The translations under genes were made by a program, and so were the position numbers. This document shows positions 36,896 through 44,778 of a DNA stretch of 64,000 bases, piece by piece; the stretch's first letter is position 1, and each line of letters starts with the position of its first letter. Below the pieces are notes generated by a model. It ran no database searches, was not told the origin of the DNA, and saw nothing but the letters and a program-made list of their open reading frames with translations. This stretch comes from JBAWAP01 sp049589355. GTDB lineage: Bacteria; Chloroflexota; Anaerolineae; VGOG01. The stretch lies in assembly GCA_049589355.1 (NCBI GenBank), contig JBAWAP010000323.1, positions 1 through 64,000 on the forward strand, given 5' to 3'.

Positions 36896-37534
36896 TTATG
36901 GCTGGTCTCTGTTGGGGGCCAGTATCACACCTTGTTTCTGCAGCGCCAGGATCAGGGCCTTATACCCGACAAAGTGGATGGCCTGGATGCCCAGCGCTGC
37001 CGTGGCCGACACGTTCGGCTCGTAATCGTCCACAAAGATCGTTGCCTCAGGGGCCGTACCCAGGCGTTCCAGCGCTAGCCGGAAAATGACCGGGTCGGGC
37101 TTGGCCAGGCCCACCACTGCTGAGATCACCTCTACGTCGAACAACCCATTCAAGCCGTAGCGTTCGCGCAGCAGCCGGGGAAGGACATCACTGGCATTGC
37201 TCAGCAGCCCCGTGCGATACCGCCGCCGCAGTCGTCGGACCAGGTCTGCCATCCGTCGGTCGGTCTTGGCGTCGCGGAACAGCGCTTGCGCAAAGTCACG
37301 GATCGCCTCGGGTGTGTGAAAGCCCAACCGGGCGCCGGTCCGCCGCCAGTATTCCTCATCGGTGATGGCCCCCACTTCGGCCAGCCGCCAATCGGCCGAT
37401 TGCCATAGCATCTCAGTCAAGCCCCCAGGTTGCAATCTCAGGCGGGATTCCTGTTCCTGGAACGAATCTATCTGGCGAAAGTCCACCATCACTCCGCCAA
37501 AGTCGAAGATGATCGCTTCGATGTCTGATGCCAT
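36896..37534 (-). CDS. HAD-superfamily hydrolase
   Basis: 212 residues from ATG 37534 (GGTGGAG upstream). Motif I IIFDFGGVMVDF with nucleophile Asp11, motif II LLSNASD, motif III Lys in GLAKPDPVIF, motif IV FVDDYEPNV. Cap domain of four helices. This is a phosphatase/dehalogenase-type HAD of subfamily IA; substrate unknown. First gene of the minus-strand trio that ends with the acetyltransferase. Confidence 0.88.
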   Translation of the reverse strand: MASDIEAIIFDFGGVMVDFRQIDSFQEQESRLRLQPGGLTEMLWQSADWRLAEVGAITDEEYWRRTGARLGFHTPEAIRDFAQALFRDAKTDRRMADLVRRLRRRYRTGLLSNASDVLPRLLRERYGLNGLFDVEVISAVVGLAKPDPVIFRLALERLGTAPEATIFVDDYEPNVSATAALGIQAIHFVGYKALILALQKQGVILAPNRDQP

Positions 37535-37589
37535 GTGTGCTCCACCTGGATTATACACGAATCTCATTCCCATGCAAATCATGCTGGGC

Positions 37590-37617
37590 AGGGTAGCGTC
37601 ACTTTGGGCTACCCTGG
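37590..37617. repeat. Hairpin between divergent genes
   Basis: CAGGGTAGC (37590-37598) and GCTACCCTG (37609-37617), perfect 9-bp stem, just upstream of the promoter at 37624. It may be an operator for either direction. Confidence 0.55.
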
Positions 37618-37623
37618 TTTATC

Positions 37624-37652
37624 TTGACAAAACAACCGCTTTAGCTTATCAT
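37624..37652 (+). promoter_or_regulatory. Promoter of the oxidoreductase gamma gene
   Basis: TTGACA (37624-37629), 17 bp, TATCAT (37647-37652). Predicted start near 37659, 29 bases before GTG 37688. Confidence 0.75.
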
Positions 37653-37687
37653 TACAGGCGATTGCTTGGGTTGCCGCAGGAGGGGTA

Positions 37688-38239
37688 GTGGGTAAACGAT
37701 TTGAGATCCGCCTGGCCGGGGCAGGAGGGCAGGGGATGATCCTGGCGGGTTTGATCCTGGCCGAGGCGGCGGCGATCTACGACGGCAAGAATGCCAGCCA
37801 AAGCCAATCCTACGGCGCTGAGGCCCGCGGAGGCGCTAGCAGGTCGGAGGTGATTATCTCCGATAGCGAGATCGTCTATCCCAAGGTGACCAACGCTGAC
37901 TTGCTCCTCTGCATGAGCCAGGAGGCCTGTGACAGGTATTCCCACGAGTTGAAAGAGGACGGCGTCCTGATCGTGGATTCTGTTAACGTGGAACGTGTGC
38001 CCACTGGCCGAGCCTATCAGGTGCCCATCACCCAAATCGCTGAGGAGGCGACAGGGCGGCGGATCACGGCTAACATGGTGGGGTTAGGTTTGGTTGTAGG
38101 GCTGACGGGCGTGGTCTCTAAGGAATCCATACAGACTGCCGTCTCGGCCCGGGCACCCAAGGGTACTGAAGAGATGAACCTGAAAGCTCTGGCGGCCGGG
38201 CTTGAGAAGGCTGAGGAACTGAGGATAGCGCGGGGCTGA
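37688..38239 (+). CDS. 2-oxoacid:ferredoxin oxidoreductase gamma subunit
   Basis: 183 residues from GTG 37688 behind AGGAGGGG (short spacing). LAGAGGQGMILAGLILAEA, QSQSYGAEARGGASRSEV and TADLLL-like NADLLLCMSQEACD are hallmarks of KorC/VorC-type gamma subunits. In the family it joins alpha and beta subunits and a ferredoxin-like delta subunit to decarboxylate 2-oxoacids to acyl-CoA. None of those partners is in this window; the gene has its own promoter and is followed by a hairpin, so it is an orphan here. Confidence 0.88.
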   Translation: MGKRFEIRLAGAGGQGMILAGLILAEAAAIYDGKNASQSQSYGAEARGGASRSEVIISDSEIVYPKVTNADLLLCMSQEACDRYSHELKEDGVLIVDSVNVERVPTGRAYQVPITQIAEEATGRRITANMVGLGLVVGLTGVVSKESIQTAVSARAPKGTEEMNLKALAAGLEKAEELRIARG

Positions 38240-38250
38240 ATCCCCGCGCT
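38227..38250 (+). terminator. GC-rich hairpin at the gamma subunit stop
   Basis: AGCGCGGGG (38227-38235), loop CTGAAT, CCCCGCGCT (38242-38250). The stop codon lies in the loop. No T run, so termination is uncertain. Confidence 0.5.
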
Positions 38251-38314
38251 GATAGAGCGAAGCCCCTACGAGGCTGCAAATGACCAGCCCGAAGGGCTTT
38301 GCCCTTTCAGCCCG

Positions 38315-38575
38315 ATGGCTTCAGCCTCGGGCTTACTGGGTGTGAGGTTGGCCGAAGTGGCTGCTTCAACCGATGAACTGGATTTAGCTCCCTATGCCGG
38401 GCGGTGGATAGCCATCGTGCGGGGGCGAGTGGCGGGGGTTGGCCTCTCACCTGAGGAAGCCCGGCGCCTGGCTAAGCGCAATCGGCCCAGGGAGGAACCA
38501 GTGATTGTCTTCGTGTGCGCTGAGGGGGAGCACAAGGGGCAACGAGTAACGAGTAACGAGGGCTCCACTTATTGA
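38315..38575 (+). CDS. DUF5678-like small protein
   Basis: 86 residues with core LAPYAGRWIAIVRGRVAG, GLSPEEARRLAKRNRP and EEPVIVFVC, the pattern of DUF5678, a small domain of unknown function. ATG 38315 has no good ribosome binding site; GTG 38342 is an alternative. The last ten codons (QRVTSNEGSTY) are encoded by the AACGAGT word cluster, so the C-terminus is repeat-derived. It precedes the nucleotidyltransferase gene by 30 bases. Confidence 0.6.
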   Translation: MASASGLLGVRLAEVAASTDELDLAPYAGRWIAIVRGRVAGVGLSPEEARRLAKRNRPREEPVIVFVCAEGEHKGQRVTSNEGSTY

Positions 38576-38597
38576 CTCGTTGCTCGTTGACTCATCA
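38538..38597. repeat. Reiterated-word cluster, word AACGAGT, with inverted copy
   Basis: CAACGAGTAACGAGT (38540-38554) followed by ACTCGTTGCTCGTTG (38575-38589), a 15-bp inverted repeat with one mismatch. Forms a hairpin that includes the stop of the DUF5678-like gene. Confidence 0.75.
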
Positions 38598-38605
38598 ACT
38601 TACCA

Positions 38606-40105
38606 ATGATCGAACTCATCCCTAGGGGGTCAATTGTAGAACAAGTCTGCGTCTTCTTGCGGGAGCGCTCCGTCAAAGCTTATCTGGTAGGCGGCTGTGT
38701 GCGGGATTGGCTGCTGGGGTGCTCCAGCCATGACATAGATTTCGCTGTGGCGGGCGATGCCGTAGAGCTGGCTCGCCGGGTGGCTGATCGAGAGGGTGGC
38801 GCTTTCGTGCTTTTGGACCAAGAACGCTGCACGGCTAGAGTGGTGACCAGAGGGGAAGACGGCCAGCGCCTCTTCATTGACTTTGCCCGGCTGCAAGGGG
38901 ATGACATCATCACCGACCTCTCCAAACGGGATTTCACCGTTAATGCCATTGCTGTTGCTGTGGAGGCAGACACAGGGTCTCGCATCATAGACCCTTACAG
39001 TGGGCAACGCGACCTGCAGCTTGGCCTGGTACGAGCTGTCTCCGAGATGGCTTTTCTCGATGATCCCTTGCGCACCCTGCGAGCAGTGCGCCTGGCCGCC
39101 GAGATGGAGGCCAGCATCGAGCAGGGGACCGTGAGGCTGCTCCGTCAAGCCGTTCCTTTGATAGCCAACGTCTCTGCCGAAAGAGTGCGCGACGAGCTGA
39201 GCAAGATCCTGGCCTTACCAGGGGCACCACAGAATTTGCGCTATCTGGACGAGTTTGGCCTGCTAGTTGTCATAATACCTGAGCTGGAAACGCTGAAGGG
39301 GGTAGAGCAATCGGCCCCTCACTACCTGGACGTCTTTGAACATTCGCTGGAGACGGTGAGATGGCTGGAGCAGGTAGTTGATGTTGTGGAGGGATACGAT
39401 GGAGAAGAGGTGGCGGATGGTGCACTGTCCCTGATTCCTCTTCTTTTGTCTCCTTTCTCCTTTCAGCTTAGCGCTCATCTGTCACAGCTCATCTCTGGTG
39501 ACCGCACTCGCCTGACGGTGCTGAAGTTGATGGCCTTGCTGCACGATTTGGGCAAGCCTGCCACCAAAAGCGTTGATGATGAAGGGGTTATACATTTCTA
39601 CGGCCATGAGGGGGAAGGGGTAGGGGTGGTGGGGGCCATTCTCAGGCGCCTGCGCTTCGGTGGGAACGAGGTGGCCCTTGCCAAAACCATCGTGGCCAAC
39701 CACATGCGCCCCTCCCTTTTGGCCGACCAGGAGGTGGTCACCAAGCGCGCCGTTTACCGTTTCTTCCGCGACACGGGAGATGCCGGCGTGGACACCTTGC
39801 TTTTCTATTTAGCCGATCACCTGGCGACCTGGGGGCCCAATCTCAGGATGGCTCGCTGGCAGAGGCGGGTGGAGTTCGTGGCCTCGATGCTGGCCGATTA
39901 TTATGAGCGTCACCATAAGGTCATCTCCCCACCCAAGCTGATCAGCGGCCACGACCTCATGGAGGAGTTTGGCCTGCAGGAGGGGCCCCGCATTGGCGAG
40001 CTTCTGGAGGCGGTGCGGGAGGCTCAGGTGGAGGGGGAGGTGAGGACGAGGGAGGAGGCGCTGGCGCTGGTGAAAGAGCTGCTGACTCAAGGGGGACTTG
40101 CTTGA
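38606..40105 (+). CDS. CCA tRNA nucleotidyltransferase/poly(A) polymerase family protein with HD domain
   Basis: 499 residues. N-terminal class II nucleotidyltransferase: LVGGCVRDWLLG, HDIDFAVAGDAVEL (metal Asp pair), RDFTVNAIAVAV, FLDDPLRTLRAVRLAAE. C-terminal HD domain around 300-420 with LLHDLGKPA and VANHMRP. The family adds CCA to tRNA 3' ends or poly(A) tails, and the HD part can act as a phosphatase or phosphodiesterase. The one tRNA gene in the window encodes its CCA, so repair is a possible role. Overlaps the opposite gene by 19 bases at the 3' end. Confidence 0.88.
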   Translation: MIELIPRGSIVEQVCVFLRERSVKAYLVGGCVRDWLLGCSSHDIDFAVAGDAVELARRVADREGGAFVLLDQERCTARVVTRGEDGQRLFIDFARLQGDDIITDLSKRDFTVNAIAVAVEADTGSRIIDPYSGQRDLQLGLVRAVSEMAFLDDPLRTLRAVRLAAEMEASIEQGTVRLLRQAVPLIANVSAERVRDELSKILALPGAPQNLRYLDEFGLLVVIIPELETLKGVEQSAPHYLDVFEHSLETVRWLEQVVDVVEGYDGEEVADGALSLIPLLLSPFSFQLSAHLSQLISGDRTRLTVLKLMALLHDLGKPATKSVDDEGVIHFYGHEGEGVGVVGAILRRLRFGGNEVALAKTIVANHMRPSLLADQEVVTKRAVYRFFRDTGDAGVDTLLFYLADHLATWGPNLRMARWQRRVEFVASMLADYYERHHKVISPPKLISGHDLMEEFGLQEGPRIGELLEAVREAQVEGEVRTREEALALVKELLTQGGLA

Positions 40106-40452
40106 TCCCACATCCCGGTGATGGTGCGAGCTAGCCGCTCCCCGATAAGACCGGTTGTTCCGAAGGCCAAAGGGAACCAAAGAGGAACGCCAAGGAAAGT
40201 GGGATTGGCATAGTACCAGACGCCAAAGTGCACGAACACTGCCTCCGCTAGCGAGCCCAGCACGGCGATGACCAGGAAGAAGCTCAGATCGAGTCGGTCG
40301 TGCCAAAGAGCCAGCGCTGCCAGGCACTCCACCAGCACGACCACGAACAGAAGCAGGTTATTCCTCCACAGCAGCGATACTGAAGCTACGAGCAGAGAGA
40401 AGGTCGCGAGTTCCCTTACAAGCTCGGTCCATAGTTGTTTCGAATGCTTCAT
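40087..40452 (-). CDS. Four-helix membrane protein of unknown function
   Basis: 121 residues from ATG 40452 (GGAGCACCGAGG region upstream). Hydrophobic segments at about 12-28, 32-48, 55-75 and 88-108, with a conserved-looking HFGVWYYANPTFLGVPL and WFPLAFGTTGLIGERLA. I do not recognise the family, although W-Y-P loops of this kind occur in small intramembrane proteins linked to carotenoid or lipid metabolism. Convergent with the nucleotidyltransferase gene. Confidence 0.55.
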   Translation of the reverse strand: MKHSKQLWTELVRELATFSLLVASVSLLWRNNLLLFVVVLVECLAALALWHDRLDLSFFLVIAVLGSLAEAVFVHFGVWYYANPTFLGVPLWFPLAFGTTGLIGERLARTITGMWDQASPP

Positions 40453-40512
40453 GCCTCGGTGCTCCGTACAATTGATCGCTCTGGTCACTTCGCTGGAGTT
40501 TGGATAAAGCTG

Positions 40513-40612
40513 AGAAACCAGGTTTTTCTGCTACATTGTGCTTTCCAGGGCATTGGAGCTGCTTGCCACTGGTACGTGTTGGATACAAAAAGGTTGTAAA
40601 AACCTGGTTTCT
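40513..40612. repeat. 100-bp element with 15-bp perfect terminal inverted repeats
   Basis: AGAAACCAGGTTTTT (40513-40527) and AAAAACCTGGTTTCT (40598-40612). The interior has no open frame. Size and design match the element at 56038-56139, so both may be non-autonomous mobile elements or mobile repeat units. Confidence 0.65.
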
Positions 40613-40688
40613 GACCACTTCTCTGAGTTTGTCCAAAGGCCAGGCCTTGAAACCGCGATTATTTTACCAGAAAAGACAGGAGTAGGCA

Positions 40689-41621
40689 ATGCCGAGCAAA
40701 ACGCCCACGATAAGTGAGAAGCTGTCTGCCTGGGTGGCTCTTTCCCGGCTGCCTTTCCACTCTGTGGGGGTGCTGCCGTTCATCCTGGGTGGGGTGCTGG
40801 CCTGGCGGCTAGGAGGGGCTTTCCGTTGGGATGTCTTCGCCTGGGGCACGCTGGGCGTGGTGCTCGTTATGCTGGCCACCTACTACGCCGGGGAATACTG
40901 GGACTACGCCGAGGATTCCCTCTCCGCTCGTTTGACTCCCAGCCGCTTCGCTGGGGGCTCCCGAGTGTTGCAGCGCGGTCTTTTGCCGCGCCGCGCCCCG
41001 CTGTGGGCCTCGCTAGTCAGCCTGCTGTTGGCCATCGGAGTGGCGTTGACTCTGCAGTTAGGCTATCGGACAGGGCCGTGGACCATCCCCTTCGCCGCCC
41101 TGGGCCTGCTGGCTGGATTCTTTTACTCCACGCGGCCAGTGCGTTGGGTGAGCACGGGTTGGGGCGAGTTGTGGATCGCTTTCTGCTACGGCTGGCTGCC
41201 GGTGGCGGTGGGCTGTTACTTGCAGGTGGGAGAGATAGCGCAGCTTGTTCACTGGCTGGCGATCCCCATCGGTCTCACCATCTTCAACGTGATCTTGCTC
41301 AACGAATTCCCCGATTACCCAGCCGACTTGGAGGCAGGGAAGGCCAACCTGATGGTGCGATGGGGACGAGAGCGAGCCTCCCGCCTCTATGGCCTCATCA
41401 GCCTGGGGAGCTGGGTGGCAGTGCTGCTCTCCCTGGGTCACGGCGTGCCCACGCGGGCTCTGTGGTTCTATCTGCCCATCCTGACCCTCTCGCTGATCCT
41501 GGTCGTGCTTGTGCTAGGCGGGCGCTGGCGGGATCGGACCACCCTGGAGAAGCTCTGTGGCGCCAACCTGATGGTGAACCTGGGCACCACGGCGGCCTAC
41601 ATCTTTGCCTTTGTGGGTTGA
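40689..41621 (+). CDS. UbiA-family prenyltransferase (MenA-like)
   Basis: 310 residues with about eight TM helices. The first polyprenyl-diphosphate motif is YYAGEYWDYAED (Asp-rich, with Glu where Asn is usual) and the second is NEFPDYPADLEAGK. The family joins a prenyl chain to an aromatic acceptor, as in menaquinone synthesis. A polyprenyl synthase gene two genes downstream could make the donor. ATG 40689; AGGAG upstream. Confidence 0.85.
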   Translation: MPSKTPTISEKLSAWVALSRLPFHSVGVLPFILGGVLAWRLGGAFRWDVFAWGTLGVVLVMLATYYAGEYWDYAEDSLSARLTPSRFAGGSRVLQRGLLPRRAPLWASLVSLLLAIGVALTLQLGYRTGPWTIPFAALGLLAGFFYSTRPVRWVSTGWGELWIAFCYGWLPVAVGCYLQVGEIAQLVHWLAIPIGLTIFNVILLNEFPDYPADLEAGKANLMVRWGRERASRLYGLISLGSWVAVLLSLGHGVPTRALWFYLPILTLSLILVVLVLGGRWRDRTTLEKLCGANLMVNLGTTAAYIFAFVG

Positions 41622-41680
41622 GCATACGGACATTGAGCACAGGTGCTCGGCACTTTAGTGCTACCTCACGGATTGATCGT

Positions 41681-42973
41681 ATGGGCGAGTGGTTGCAGGA
41701 GTGGGGAAAAAGACCAAAGCGCAAGGTGCGTACCTATTGGTGGCCACCGAGTCTGTTCCTCCGACAACTGGGGAGTGCACTGTACGTGGGTGCGCTGGCG
41801 CACTGGAGGGAGTTGCCGCGCTGGATTGTCACCTACGGCTTCAAGTGTCTCCCCGGGACTGCCGGGTCGTGGGGACAGGGTTGCATCGGCTTTCCGGCCC
41901 ACCCGGTCTGGGAGATGACGACGGCCTGCAACCTGCACTGCATCCACTGCCACGCCTCCGGCGGCAAGCCCGCAGCCGACGAACTGACCACCGAGGAGGC
42001 CAAGCGCCTGTTCGATCAACTGGCCGAGGTGAGCGAGTTTCGCATGGTGGCTTTCACCGGCGGCGAGCCGCTGGTGCGCGGCGACCTCTTCGAGCTGTTG
42101 GCCTACACCCAGGCCCTGGGCTTCACCAATACCCTGGCCACTAACGCCACCCTCATTGACGATGAGGTGGCCCGTGACCTGCGCCGCTACGGCGTGGCGA
42201 TCGGTGCCGTGAGCCTGGACGGCTTCGATGCCGCCACCCACGACTTTGTGCGTGGTCAGCTTGGTACCTTTGAAGATACCCTGCGGGGGATACGCGCCCT
42301 GCGCCGGGCCGGCATCCCGCTGCACATCAACATCACGGCCATGGAATACAACATGGATCAGTTGGAGCCGCTAATGGACCTCGTGGATGAACTGGGGACG
42401 GCAATCCTCATCATGTACCAACTGGTGCCGGTGGGGCGAGGGCGGGGCATCGGGGAAGCAGCTCTGGACCTGAGCGCCAACGAGCGACTGATCCGCTTCA
42501 TGGCCCAGGCCCAGAGCGTCATCCGGGCCGTCATGGAGCCAGTGGCGGGCCCCCAGTATTGGCCCTTCTTGCTGCAACGGGCTGGCATCAAAAGCGGCCC
42601 GCTCCTGCGTCTGGCAGAGACGGTCTTTCACGGGTGTTCGGCGGGCCGGGGCTTCGTCTACATCAAGCCCAACGGCGAGGTCTGGCCCTGCCCTTTCATC
42701 GAGGTGAGCTGCGGCAACGTGCGCGAAACACCGTTCGCCGAAATCTGGGCCACTGCTCCCATCTTCGAGGATTTGCGAAAGCGGGAGCAACGCCTGAAAG
42801 GACGCTGCGGCAAGTGCGAGTATAGGCGGCTCTGCGGCGGCTGTCGGGGGCGGACCCTGGTCACCACCGGCGACTATCTGGCTGAGGATCCCTCTTGCTT
42901 TATCCATCGCCCTGACGATCAGACCTCAGAGGTTTCGCAAACCTCGGAGGTCTCCGAACAGGAAATCCAATGA
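41681..42973 (+). CDS. Radical SAM/SPASM protein in a prenyl operon
   Basis: 430 residues. Radical SAM cluster motif CNLHCIHCHASGG, FTGGEPLVRGD, VSLDGFDAATHD; C-terminal SPASM domain with CSAGRGFVYIKPNGEVW, CPF and CGKCEYRRLCGGCRG for an auxiliary Fe-S cluster. Related to enzymes that modify peptides or porphyrins (PqqE, NirJ, AhbD); substrate unknown. The reading frame is open far upstream (through the UbiA gene), but the coding start is ATG 41681. The C-terminal TSEVSQTSEVSE is encoded by an ACCTCGGAGGT-type repeat. The stop overlaps the next start (ATGA). Confidence 0.85.
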   Translation: MGEWLQEWGKRPKRKVRTYWWPPSLFLRQLGSALYVGALAHWRELPRWIVTYGFKCLPGTAGSWGQGCIGFPAHPVWEMTTACNLHCIHCHASGGKPAADELTTEEAKRLFDQLAEVSEFRMVAFTGGEPLVRGDLFELLAYTQALGFTNTLATNATLIDDEVARDLRRYGVAIGAVSLDGFDAATHDFVRGQLGTFEDTLRGIRALRRAGIPLHINITAMEYNMDQLEPLMDLVDELGTAILIMYQLVPVGRGRGIGEAALDLSANERLIRFMAQAQSVIRAVMEPVAGPQYWPFLLQRAGIKSGPLLRLAETVFHGCSAGRGFVYIKPNGEVWPCPFIEVSCGNVRETPFAEIWATAPIFEDLRKREQRLKGRCGKCEYRRLCGGCRGRTLVTTGDYLAEDPSCFIHRPDDQTSEVSQTSEVSEQEIQ

Positions 42974-43941
42974 TTACCTCTGTGCAGCTCATCCCCTTAC
43001 TGGAACCCATCCGCCCACAACTGGAGCGGGTGGAGTGCCTGTTGCATGAAACACTGACGAAGGTCGAGGAGCCGATCAGTTCAAGGCTACGCCACTCGCT
43101 GGATGGCGGCAAACGTCTGCGGCCAGCGCTGGTGATCCTCACCGGGCAGATTTTCGCCTCTTCTACCAAGCCTTTCTACAACCTGGCGGCGGCAGTTGAT
43201 ATGCTACACACCGCCACGCTGATACACGATGACTTGCTGGATGAGGCCCCCTTGCGACGGGGTCGTGAGACACTGCACACGATATGGCCGGCAGGGGCGA
43301 CCGTGCTGGCCGGCGACTACCTCCTGGGCCAGGCCATATCGCTGATAGCAGAGCTGGAGCATCCTCGTGTCTTCAAGGTCTTGGGCGAAACTCTCTGCAC
43401 CTTGTGCACCGGAGAGATAAGGCGGATGGTGGTCGCCGGGGGAGAACGTAGCCGCGAGGGATATTACCGTAGCATCGAGGCCAAGACTGCCTCGCTGTTC
43501 GCCGCCTCAACGGAGATGGCAGGCGTCCTCGCCGGGGCAGAGGAGCGGCAGATCGCGGTTCTGCGTCGTTTCGGTCGAGAGTTGGGGATGGCCTTTCAGG
43601 TCGTGGACGATGTGCTGGACTTCATCGGCGACGAGGCGCAGTTGGGTAAGCCGGCTGGCAGCGATTTCCGCCAGGGCCTGATGACATTGCCCATCCTCTA
43701 CTATCTGGAGATGACAGAGGACGATGGCCCTGTCCACGCTGTGCTAGCTGGCCAGCGGGACGAGGAGCACGTGCGAGCGGCGATAGAGGCCGTTCGCTCT
43801 TCGGGAGCCATTGAGGCTTCGCTGGCGGAGGCACGAGCCCACGCCAGGCGAAGCCAGGAGGCACTGATGACCTTGCCCGACAACGCCTCGCGCCATACGC
43901 TGTGTTCTCTGGCCGAATATGTGGTGGAGCGAAGGTGGTGA
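42970..43941 (+). CDS. Polyprenyl diphosphate synthase
   Basis: 323 residues. GGKRLRPALVI, first Asp-rich motif HDDLLDEAPLRRGRET, second DDVLDFIGDE. Builds long trans-prenyl chains from isopentenyl diphosphate for quinones. Translation is coupled to the radical SAM gene by a four-base overlap, and a UbiA prenyltransferase is in the same operon, so the unit probably makes and attaches a prenyl side chain. Confidence 0.9.
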   Translation: MITSVQLIPLLEPIRPQLERVECLLHETLTKVEEPISSRLRHSLDGGKRLRPALVILTGQIFASSTKPFYNLAAAVDMLHTATLIHDDLLDEAPLRRGRETLHTIWPAGATVLAGDYLLGQAISLIAELEHPRVFKVLGETLCTLCTGEIRRMVVAGGERSREGYYRSIEAKTASLFAASTEMAGVLAGAEERQIAVLRRFGRELGMAFQVVDDVLDFIGDEAQLGKPAGSDFRQGLMTLPILYYLEMTEDDGPVHAVLAGQRDEEHVRAAIEAVRSSGAIEASLAEARAHARRSQEALMTLPDNASRHTLCSLAEYVVERRW

Positions 43942-43962
43942 GAAACGAGGAATTTGCCCATT

Positions 43963-43991
43963 TTGACCTAAATTCAGTGCTGGGTTATAAT
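43963..43991 (+). promoter_or_regulatory. Promoter of PP2C-type phosphatase
   Basis: TTGACC (43963-43968), 17 bp, TATAAT (43986-43991). Start near 43998 leaves a leader of only about 8 bases before ATG 44006. Confidence 0.78.
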
Positions 43992-44005
43992 ACACCAGGA
44001 CATTC

Positions 44006-44728
44006 ATGGAGATACAAGCGGCTGTCGCCAAAGTGCACAAATACGCCACCAGCGAAAGTGGCGATACCTTAGAAATGATCGAGCGGCCCCACGGTGGGCT
44101 CTCTCTGGTGCTGGCCGACGGGCAACGCTCGGGCAAGGCAGCCAAGACTATTAGCAACTTGGTGGCCCGCAAGGCTATCTCGCTCTTGGCCGAGGGGGTT
44201 CGGGATGGCGCGGCAGCCCGGGCAGCCCACGATTATCTCTATGCTAATCGTGGAGGCAGGGTCTCGGCTACTCTGAACATCGTCTCGGTGGATTTGGTCA
44301 CCCAAACCGTGGTCATCTCACGGAATAGCCACTGCCCAGTCATCGTCGCTGACCATCACGGGGTGCGGACCTTGGATGCGCCCAGCCAGCCGGTAGGCAT
44401 CTACCCCGGGACCAAACCGGTCATCACCGAGCTGCCCATTGTCCCTCACACCTGGCTAGTCGTTTTCACCGACGGGGCGCTGGTTGCCGGGCAGCGCTAT
44501 GGGGAGCGGCTGGATATGGTTCAGCTTGTCTCCGACTTCTTGGCTGGCGGGAAAAGGGATGCCCAGGCTATGGCCGACGCTATCCTGGAACGGGCTGTAG
44601 AGCTGGATCGGGGACGGCCATCGGATGACATAAGCGTTCTGGTGATGGCTATTCTGCCCAGGGTACAAGAGGACAATGTGCGGCGGATGACGGTTAGCTT
44701 CCCAATTGACAAATGGGACAAAAAGTGA
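44006..44728 (+). CDS. SpoIIE/PP2C-type serine phosphatase
   Basis: 240 residues. Metal-binding VLADGQRSGKAA (DG pair), VSATLNIVSVDLV, FTDGALVAGQRYG and PSDDISVLVMAI are the PPM motifs. It would dephosphorylate an anti-sigma antagonist or other Ser/Thr protein. No sensory domain is attached. Promoter and ATG are so close that the message is almost leaderless. Lies between the prenyl operon and a surface protein. Confidence 0.85.
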   Translation: MEIQAAVAKVHKYATSESGDTLEMIERPHGGLSLVLADGQRSGKAAKTISNLVARKAISLLAEGVRDGAAARAAHDYLYANRGGRVSATLNIVSVDLVTQTVVISRNSHCPVIVADHHGVRTLDAPSQPVGIYPGTKPVITELPIVPHTWLVVFTDGALVAGQRYGERLDMVQLVSDFLAGGKRDAQAMADAILERAVELDRGRPSDDISVLVMAILPRVQEDNVRRMTVSFPIDKWDKK

Positions 44729-44734
44729 CATAAT
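44706..44734 (+). promoter_or_regulatory. Promoter of the pentapeptide/PPC surface protein
   Basis: TTGACA (44706-44711), 17 bp, CATAAT (44729-44734), inside the 3' end of the phosphatase gene. Confidence 0.7.
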
Positions 44735-44778
44735 AGGCTTACTACGCGGGCAGGGTGATGCCCTGAAAAGAGAGAAAC

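Noticed and set aside
40826..41680. Upstream extension of the radical SAM frame
   Set aside because: It overlaps the UbiA gene in another frame and has shadow-type composition; ATG 41681 gives a normal protein.
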